This document shows positions 19,598 to 25,777 of a stretch of 25,777 bases of DNA, piece by piece (position 1 is the first letter of the stretch; each line of letters opens with the position of its first letter). The translations under genes were made by a program, and so were the position numbers. Below the pieces are notes generated by a model. That model made no database searches, was not told the DNA's origin, and saw only the letters and a list, made by a program, of their open reading frames with translations. Origin of the DNA: Welwitschia mirabilis (lineage: Eukaryota > Gnetophyta > Gnetopsida > Welwitschiales); NCBI GenBank assembly GCA_051453625.1, contig JBOZIK010000001.1:200591570-200617346 (forward strand), in the 5' to 3' direction.

Positions 19598-19600
<3 letters not shown>
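17534..19600. other. AT-rich stretch without recognised gene
   Basis: Frames of 60-110 codons occur on both strands (the longest is 18282-18608 on the - strand), but none resembles a known protein. A 23-bp near-palindrome with GCTAGC at each end lies at 19027-19049. It probably belongs to the large intron that follows the NUP93 exon at 10944. Confidence 0.55.

Positions 19601-19632
<32 letters not shown>
19601..19632. repeat. (AT)16 microsatellite
   Basis: Sixteen uninterrupted AT units. The frame of alternating Ile and Tyr codons that crosses it is meaningless. Confidence 0.98.
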
Positions 19633-19635
<3 letters not shown>

Positions 19636-19823
19636 ATTTTTTCATCCCTTTTCCCTTGGGCACCTTTACCCATGAACATGCTGCATTAATGGATTTGTTT
19701 CATCAGATAGTAGTTATTCTTTTTCTTCCTCTTTGCACCATCTCATTAAGAAGTATGGCCTTCTTTACATCCTTCTACTAATATACTAACATTGTTGCAT
19801 TATAGCCTGAGTCGTAATAAAGC

Positions 19824-20147
19824 TTACGAAACATGATGAGGGACATAACATCTTTGAATGAATGGCTTATTCATATCATCATTCTTAACATGGAATGGCA
19901 TGTAACTAAAAGTAAGAACCCTCGTAGGAACTAGAGCTGTATCTAAAGGAATAGTGGTCTTGGCAGGTTCCTCAAATGGATGACCACCTTTATCATCATC
20001 AAGATCATGTATGGGTATATGTTTGTGAAATGTATCTAATCGATTCTTAACCACGAGTCTTACATCATCAAATGTATTTGCCTATGATGCATTTTGAAGC
20101 ACCCAACCAATAAGCGGAGTAGCAGTCCTAGCATCAAAACAATTCAT
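19824..20147 (-). pseudogene. Unidentified coding-like remnant
   Basis: A - strand frame of 108 codons is broken only by one TAG (at 20082-20084). It starts MNCFDARTATPLIGWVLQNA, continues after the stop ANTFDDVRLVVKNRLDTF, and ends MNKPFIQRCYVPHHVS. The composition looks protein-like, soluble and mixed in charge, unlike the AT-driven frames around it. I do not recognise the family. It could be a piece of a transposase or of a captured gene. No splice sites or partner exons were identified, and chance cannot be excluded at this length. Confidence 0.3.
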
Positions 20148-20929
20148 CTTAATGTGTGCTATAGACTAATCAAGTGTATTATTTGACTTGTTCTCATACA
20201 TTTTATCGTTCTCATACATCCTAGGTTAAAAAGTAAATGTCTAAAAACTTGCTTAATCAGTCGTGTGCTTGCTTCATCAATCATGTGCTAACCTGTTGTG
20301 TTTTCTACTCTGAGCACAAAACACAGTCTAGTTACATTCACAACTTATCATGAAATTCAATAATTTTTGTTTCACTGTCAAAACAAATAAGCGACAAATA
20401 TAAAACATTAGATTAAATGCCATCAACTCAAGAATATACAACACATATTTATCCCATCTTATGTTTGTGAATGATTGAATTTAATTATGAAAATGACAAT
20501 AAAAACTAGCAAATGACATGATCAAATGTAAATGCTGAACATTATACGCATTTGACCAAACATTATGAATACTTTTTCTGGTCTCACCTAATGCCATCTC
20601 TAAATGAGTCATCGGTCCTTTTGTGATATGCAAGTTGTTTGACTATTATGGAACAAGTATCAAACATCATCGTTGTCTGCAAATGTTATTTTTAAGTACC
20701 TCTTTGTTTGGGGAAGTAAGGCTCCCCAAAAATTATTTTTTTAAAAGGAAAAAGTATCAGTACAAACAAGTGGACTGTAGATGAACAAGTTCGATAATAC
20801 ACAAGGAAATGGTCTAAAAGTAACATTGCATAAAGACCAAAAAAAATAAGGTTTAAAGGAGGAAAAGGAAATTAAAAATGTTTGGGAGTGTCTCCAAAAA
20901 TAATGTGTGCAATTGTTCTTTGGAAATTA
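20148..20929. other. Non-coding stretch between the coding-like remnant and the LINE
   Basis: AT-rich DNA with no recognised protein or RNA. The 3' end of the - strand LINE probably lies in its right part, but no clear oligo-T tract marks it. Confidence 0.5.
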
Positions 20930-22730
20930 TTATAGAAGTCCAGTTCTATACATTACAAGCAACTGTACAATGAAAAAAACATGCTTAAAAGAAACTTCAC
21001 ATGAAGGACATTTTAGAGATGCAAATCGTAAGTGCTATAATCAAGTACTAGTAGGCAAGCTGTGATGAATCAAACGCCATAGAAAAATATGCATCTTTGG
21101 AAATGTTGGATATTTCCAAATATTTTAAGTCTTTCCTTCCACAAATTTGTAGCTGCTTGAATATTCCATGTTTTATTCATCTTCTTATGAATATTTTTAT
21201 TATCATTAATAACATCATAGACAAGCTTTGCCTTGGAAGGAAAAATAGGTATCTAATTACGTTCCTTGCGAATTGTAATGTACCTCAAAGAATTTATCCA
21301 ATTTCATTATAAGCTTATAGAATGTTTGTTTCAAGCTTTGCTAAGACCATAAAAGTTAAGAACTTTTGTCTAAGTTTAACTGTTTCTCATGTAAGCAAAA
21401 ACAATAAACCATAGTAATGCCTAATTTGGTCCAAGTCAAAAATGATGTAGGTGAATGAATAGCCCATGCAATTCTATTAAATGGAAGCTGTCAAGGGTTC
21501 AATTGTTGAAGCATTAATTCTAAAACCTTGATGTGTTTGTATTTACAACAATCATTGATAAGGCTCCAAGCCTTTCAAGTTTGTTTTGAAACAAAAATCT
21601 TGCAAATTGCCCAAGTGACTCAAGAAAAGCCCTTTGCAGTTTGATCACTAGACTATTAACATTGTTGAACAAGTTGATCCATTTCTTCTCTTCTAGAACC
21701 TAGCAAGAAGAGTACTAAACATATTTGGTTTGGAGCATATGTATTATTGCTGAAACATTCCATTCATTTAGAGCACAAGGAAATTCCTTAAGGTGCAAAT
21801 TGCCCAAGTGACTCAAGAAAAGCCCTTTGCAGTTTGATCACTAGACTGTTACAATTGTTGAACAAGTTGATCCATTTCTTCTCTTTTAGAACCTAGCAAG
21901 AAGAGTACTAAACATATTTGGTTCGGAGCATATGTATTATTGCTGAAACATTCTTAACAAGTGTAAGTTTCTCTTTCTAGTGATTGAACTTGTTTTCTGA
22001 TTTAGTAATAGCATGGTTCCATAGATTCTTACCATTAACTTCAAAGGAAAAGGGAGTTCCTAATAGCTTAAAGATTGAGTTTTAGTCCAAATTTTCCAAT
22101 TCTTTTGGAAAACTTCATGACATTATTATTAGAGTAAACAGAACATTTTTTGCCAATTTGTGCAGTATGAAAAATGCTTGCAGTATTCATCCACACAAGC
22201 TAATAAGTTAACACGTCGAGGATTATTATTAACCATAAACAAAGAATTGTATGCAAAGTGCAAGGCAACTGCAGAGTCAAATCATGAATTGAAATTCTAT
22301 TGATAAGGTTGCATTGGAGGTCTTAATAAAGGCAATGTTAAGGTCAACCCTAACAAATTGAGCTCTAGCAAGCATTGGCATTAACAAATAATGATGAATT
22401 AGATGAATAGAGTACTCACTAAAAGTCAAGTTGCTTAGGACAAGCAATAATGAAGTTGCCTTTATTTGTATCATAAGCTTTGATATAATTAGGATTAATA
22501 AAGGCTATGCCTGAGTGATTATCATTAGCCCTTCTCAAGATATGCTTACATTATCAAGAAAATACCTTTGTTTAGGTCTAACAATTTTACTAATAATTTT
22601 CTTAAGTTTGTACACAAGACATTTAGCCAAAATTTTATAAATGTTATTCAATATCATGATGGGCCTCCACTTAGCTGTATGGGCGACTAGTAGCACTAGC
22701 TTAATGAAGCTGACTTGTTTTGAGTCTTCT
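20930..22730 (-). pseudogene. LINE reverse transcriptase remnant, C-terminal half
   Basis: This is a non-LTR retrotransposon ORF2 on the - strand. From about 22720 down, the frame reads SFIKLVLLVAHTAKW, then WRPIMILNNIYKILAKCLVY and KLKKIISKIVRPKQRYF, the well-known block WRPI.LLN..YKI..K.LA.RLK......I.P.Q..F. A frameshift later, IKAYDTNKGNFI fits the FEKAYDR-WNFI block. Near 22100, SKRIGKFGLKLN fits the FSGLKLN block that follows the catalytic site, while the FADD site is degraded to about FHTA. Near 21105-20950, FPKMHIFLWRLIHHSLPTS and later KCPSCEVSFKHVFF match the zf-RVT C-terminal domain. Many stops show that it is dead. Confidence 0.82.
21601..21953. repeat. Tandem duplication, 160-bp copies at 193-bp spacing, inside the LINE
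   Basis: Copies 21601-21760 and 21794-21953 start TGCAAATTGCCCAAGTGACT and end GCTGAAACATTC. They differ at only a few positions, while the surrounding LINE is badly decayed. The duplication is therefore much younger than the LINE. Confidence 0.95.
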
Positions 22731-23138
22731 CGACTTAATAGGCGACTAATAGCCAACGTTTCTTGGCCAACTTTTGCTGACTTTTTGCCGACTTTTTGTT
22801 AAAAAGTCTCTATAAAAAGTCTTTAAACTTTGAAATTGTTCTTTTTTGTATGCATTATGAAACACAAATCTAATCAACATGATGTTTATTCATTTATCTA
22901 ACAAAAATGGATTACAACTATAAATTTATAGTATGTTGTTATGTTAACTAATTCATTGATTTATACTTAGTTATTAGGAAATATTTATTTGACATGGTTT
23001 TCAAGGTGATTGCAAACATTATATTAAATTATAAATCATGGTATCTTCCAAGGGGAAAAACTTTATTTCTCCTTAAGCTTCTCATTCAAGAAATGAATTT
23101 ATACCTAATTCTTAGATCTCATTCACGTCTATATAATA

Positions 23139-23353
23139 GTTTATGAAAGAGAAGATACAAACTCAATTGAATTTGCATTGTGATGAAACAAGGGAAAAAA
23201 AGAAAAGGGAAAAAAACTAGACCTATGGTGTAAATGCAAAATAGAAATTTTTTACTTTGATCTTGTTTAAAAATCAACCTTTTTGAATTACTCTTATAGT
23301 TTCATTAACATAATTTTATTTTTTGCATATTATTGTACTCTGATTTATATACT
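23139..23353. repeat. Direct repeat copy 1 (partner 23988-24206)
   Basis: The text from GTTTATGAAAGAGAAGATAC to CTGATTTATATACT matches 23988-24206, sharing CCAATTGAATTTGC-like text, AACTAGACCTATG, GATTTTATTTTTTGCAT and CTTTGATTTA blocks. The substitutions are too many for an assembly duplicate. The copy runs into the gap on its right. Confidence 0.88.
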
Positions 23354-23987
23354 NNNNNNNNNNNNNNNNNNNNNNNNNNNNNNNNNNNNNNNNNNNNNNN
23401 NNNNNNNNNNNNNNNNNNNNNNNNNNNNNNNNNNNNNNNNNNNNNNNNNNNNNNNNNNNNNNNNNNNNNNNNNNNNNNNNNNNNNNNNNNNNNNNNNNNN
23501 NNNNNNNNNNNNNNNNNNNNNNNNNNNNNNNNNNNNNNNNNNNNNNNNNNNNNNNNNNNNNNNNNNNNNNNNNNNNNNNNNNNNNNNNNNNNNNNNNNNN
23601 NNNNNNNNNNNNNNNNNNNNNNNNNNNNNNNNNNNNNNNNNNNNNNNNNNNNNNNNNNNNNNNNNNNNNNNNNNNNNNNNNNNNNNNNNNNNNNNNNNNN
23701 NNNNNNNNNNNNNNNNNNNNNNNNNNNNNNNNNNNNNNNNNNNNNNNNNNNNNNNNNNNNNNNNNNNNNNNNNNNNNNNNNNNNNNNNNNNNNNNNNNNN
23801 NNNNNNNNNNNNNNNNNNNNNNNNNNNNNNNNNNNNNNNNNNNNNNNNNNNNNNNNNNNNNNNNNNNNNNNNNNNNNNNNNNNNNNNNNNNNNNNNNNNN
23901 NNNNNNNNNNNNNNNNNNNNNNNNNNNNNNNNNNNNNNNNNNNNNNNNNNNNNNNNNNNNNNNNNNNNNNNNNNNNNNNNNNNNNNN
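23354..23987. other. Assembly gap (634 N)
   Basis: The N run lies between the two copies of a direct repeat. Frames crossing it are artefacts. Confidence 1.
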
Positions 23988-24206
23988 GTTTATGTAAAAG
24001 AAGATACATACCCAATTGAATTTGCCCCCCGATGAAATGAGGGGTAAAAAGGAAAAGGGTTGAAAAACTAGACCTATGTTGTAAATGTAGAACATAAATT
24101 TTTACTTTGATGTTGTTTCAAAATTAACCCTTTGTGTTATGCTTATAGTTTCGTTAACATGATTTTATTTTTTGCATGTTACTGTACTTTGATTTACATA
24201 TTTTAA
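23988..24206. repeat. Direct repeat copy 2 (partner 23139-23353)
   Basis: It begins exactly at the gap edge with GTTTATGTAAAAGAAGATAC and aligns through to CTTTGATTTACATATT. The nominal spacing to copy 1 is 849 bp. Confidence 0.88.
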
Positions 24207-24289
24207 TGAAAAATTAAATCTAGTTAACGTTTTTCAAAGAATGTACTCTTTTATTTGTCTTATGTTTTGATTATGGGTCTTTCACAATT

Positions 24290-24507
24290 NNNNNNNNNNN
24301 NNNNNNNNNNNNNNNNNNNNNNNNNNNNNNNNNNNNNNNNNNNNNNNNNNNNNNNNNNNNNNNNNNNNNNNNNNNNNNNNNNNNNNNNNNNNNNNNNNNN
24401 NNNNNNNNNNNNNNNNNNNNNNNNNNNNNNNNNNNNNNNNNNNNNNNNNNNNNNNNNNNNNNNNNNNNNNNNNNNNNNNNNNNNNNNNNNNNNNNNNNNN
24501 NNNNNNN
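24290..24507. other. Assembly gap (218 N)
   Basis: N run in AT-rich repeat DNA. Confidence 1.
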
Positions 24508-24870
24508 AGTATTTTGGCTAACAAGATTTCTAAACTCAGCTTTCAATTTTTGAAAAATGCTTGTTTACTAAACATTTTGTTGTATTTGTAGCTGATTTTA
24601 GTGATTATGAATTGTGAATTGTTAGAGAAAATGTACTATCATAATATATCCATTATAAATTTCCCGTTAATTCCTTAGTAGAAGCATTAAAATGATGTTT
24701 ACACATGTTATTTGATCAATTATTTCAAAAAAGAAAAAAATTCTAAAATTTTTTATTGGCGACTTTTTGAGACGACTATTGGTGACTAATCTCCCGGCTT
24801 CTCAATCCAACTTTTTTCTTTGGGTTGTTGACATTTTGATTTTACTGACTTTTAAAACTTTGGAAGAAAT

Positions 24871-25060
24871 TGAATGATACATTTATTAATTCTATTTCCC
24901 AGAGGCTGGTGATGGCTAGCTTCCTAAAAAACATAAAAAGGATCTTTGCTAATAGTATCTCAACGATGTTTTTCAGAATTCCATGGGAAAAACGTTAAAA
25001 TTAGGGGCTTTTCCATTTGCCAAACAAAGGTGCTTGTATTATTTCTTCAAGTGTAGTTCT
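24871..25060 (-). pseudogene. LINE reverse transcriptase remnant, N-terminal part
   Basis: On the - strand, LANGKAPNFNVFPMEF is followed by a stop and KTSL, matching the start of plant LINE RT (form MxxxKAPGPDGFPxEFFKxxW). Just before it, in another frame, a TLEEIIQAPLFG segment fits the preceding block. Downstream, EASHHQPLGNRINKCIIQF and LPK match the block that ends in N..FI.LIPK. This text should lead directly to the WRPI block, which is found 2.1 kb further on at about 22690, so the ORF is interrupted. At least two frameshifts and one stop are seen. Confidence 0.72.
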
Positions 25061-25121
25061 TGCTTCAACAATATTATGATGCTTCTTTTTGAAAAGCCAG
25101 GGAAGATGTCTGGAAATAGCT

Positions 25122-25553
25122 TTAAATTGTTCCTTTCAAAAAATGTTCAAAACAAAAATCAAAGAAAAAGTGATCAACTAAAAATTTATTAATGGTTATA
25201 GGATTTTGAATAGAAGAATAATCAAGTTTAGGTACCTCATTGTTACAAATATACGAAGTCAACAAGGCAACAAGCCAATAACAAAACAAACTAAACTTCA
25301 AAGTCATAACCAAGGAATTAGTTACCAAATTGTCAATTATCCAATTGATATGGTGTACTTTTTGAATTGGAAGTTTTGGCCCTTTCATAAGCCAAATAGA
25401 GGGTGTAGGACATGTACACACCACACAAATTTGTTTTGGTCGTCTTGTCCGATCGCTTATTAAGGAAATTATCAACTCATTGAGCTTGGCCATAGAATTT
25501 TGTAGATTCAAAGTTCTGTCTATGCAAGCTCTAACATTATTTATTCTAGACAT
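25122..25553 (-). CDS. Unidentified 143-codon open frame, perhaps LINE-derived
   Basis: This frame is open for 143 codons on the - strand from MSRINNVRACIDRTLNLQNS to FEHFLKGTI. I do not recognise the protein. It lies directly upstream, on the same strand, of the LINE RT N-terminus, where a LINE would have the linker between endonuclease and RT. The next text (25060-25120) leads into the RT start in another frame. Composition is mixed, with one hydrophobic stretch (LVMTLKFSLFCYWLVALL). It may be a decayed piece of the LINE or a chance frame; no promoter or exon evidence supports a gene. Confidence 0.25.
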   Translation of the reverse strand: MSRINNVRACIDRTLNLQNSMAKLNELIISLISDRTRRPKQICVVCTCPTPSIWLMKGPKLPIQKVHHINWIIDNLVTNSLVMTLKFSLFCYWLVALLTSYICNNEVPKLDYSSIQNPITINKFLVDHFFFDFCFEHFLKGTI

Positions 25554-25777
25554 AGCCTCATGAATACCTATTTCATTGTTAAGAGAGATGCCCTGAATAC
25601 ATTATGATTTATGAATAAGAAAATGTAAATTGATAACTCATGTTATGGACTATGAATTCAGAACATTAAGAAGTATATAAAGATGCTAACTAATACTCTA
25701 GCATATGTTAACCACACAATCAACAATATACCAAATTCCCTTCTTAGGCTACTTGGTAGATAGTCAATGAAATGAAA
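25554..25777. other. Right edge, nothing recognised
   Basis: AT-rich sequence without an open frame of note or a repeat shared with the rest of the window. Confidence 0.5.

Larger units (their letters stand above)
22731..24870. mobile_element. Repeat DNA of unknown class inserted in or between LINE halves
   Basis: This stretch separates two collinear LINE RT parts. Both edges are rich in GACT motifs in one orientation, such as GGCGACTAATAG, TGCCGACTTTTTG (about 22740-22800), GGCGACTTTTTGAGACGACT and TGGTGACTAATC (about 24757-24790). The inside holds a direct repeat of about 217 bp and two gaps. I found no convincing terminal inverted repeat or target duplication. It is possibly a DNA transposon related in style to the CGAGT-rich hAT element, but that is a guess. 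Confidence 0.4.

Noticed and set aside
23283-24095. Long open frames of 228-259 codons on both strands
   Set aside because: They are produced by the 634-N gap. The real bases on either side are AT-rich repeat DNA.
22640-24870. Terminal inverted repeats for the spacer between the LINE halves
   Set aside because: Edge sequences are similar only in direct orientation. No inverted match or 8-bp target duplication could be confirmed.

Overview
This is nuclear DNA of a plant. It holds part of one spliced, conserved gene set in a landscape of decayed transposable elements. The identifiable host gene is NUP93, a scaffold nucleoporin with the Nic96/Nup93 fold, on the + strand. Only three exons are visible (9343-9429, 9517-10419, 10763-10944), about 390 codons from the middle and C-terminal part of the protein. 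No earlier exon was found in the 9.3 kb upstream and no later exon in the 14.8 kb downstream. The simplest reading is a gene with very large, retroelement-filled introns, as in gymnosperms and other large-genome plants. A truncated gene copy is the alternative. The exact taxon cannot be fixed from this sequence.

Layout. 1-1461: 3' end of a + strand Ty1/Copia retrotransposon (RNase H remnant, polypurine tract, 3' LTR with a gap). 1462-3380: no gene seen; a 30-bp x3 tandem repeat. 3381-3660: a complete 280-bp non-autonomous hAT-type element with 16-bp terminal inverted repeats, an 8-bp target duplication and a CGAGT-rich interior. 3855-3996: a plastid psbH fragment (nuclear plastid DNA). 4699-8491: a complete but decayed Copia element on the - strand with two LTRs and a near-perfect target duplication, without recognisable integrase. 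8492-9342: intron. 9343-10944: NUP93 exons. 11562-17043: a second complete, decayed - strand Copia element with gag, protease, integrase, RT, RNase H, primer binding site and polypurine tract, plus an extra partial LTR/RNase H copy at its left end. It sits inside a 272-bp tandem repeat that continues to 17533. 17534-20900: AT-rich DNA with a microsatellite and one unidentified coding-like island. 20930-22730 and 24880-25060: two collinear halves of a dead - strand LINE reverse transcriptase, separated by about 2.1 kb of other repeat DNA with two gaps. 25061-25777: one unidentified open frame on the - strand, perhaps the upstream part of the same LINE.

The elements are unrelated to NUP93 function; they are passengers in or next to its introns. 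Two Copia elements and the LINE are antisense to NUP93, while the element at the left edge is in sense. Four runs of N (552-1159, 12237-12336, 23354-23987, 24290-24507) interrupt repeats and limit the reconstruction. No CRISPR array, operon, riboswitch or undescribed defence-type system was seen. The most notable points are a GC-AG intron in NUP93, the CGAGT-rich hAT element, and an in-window paralogue of the empty insertion site for one Copia element.
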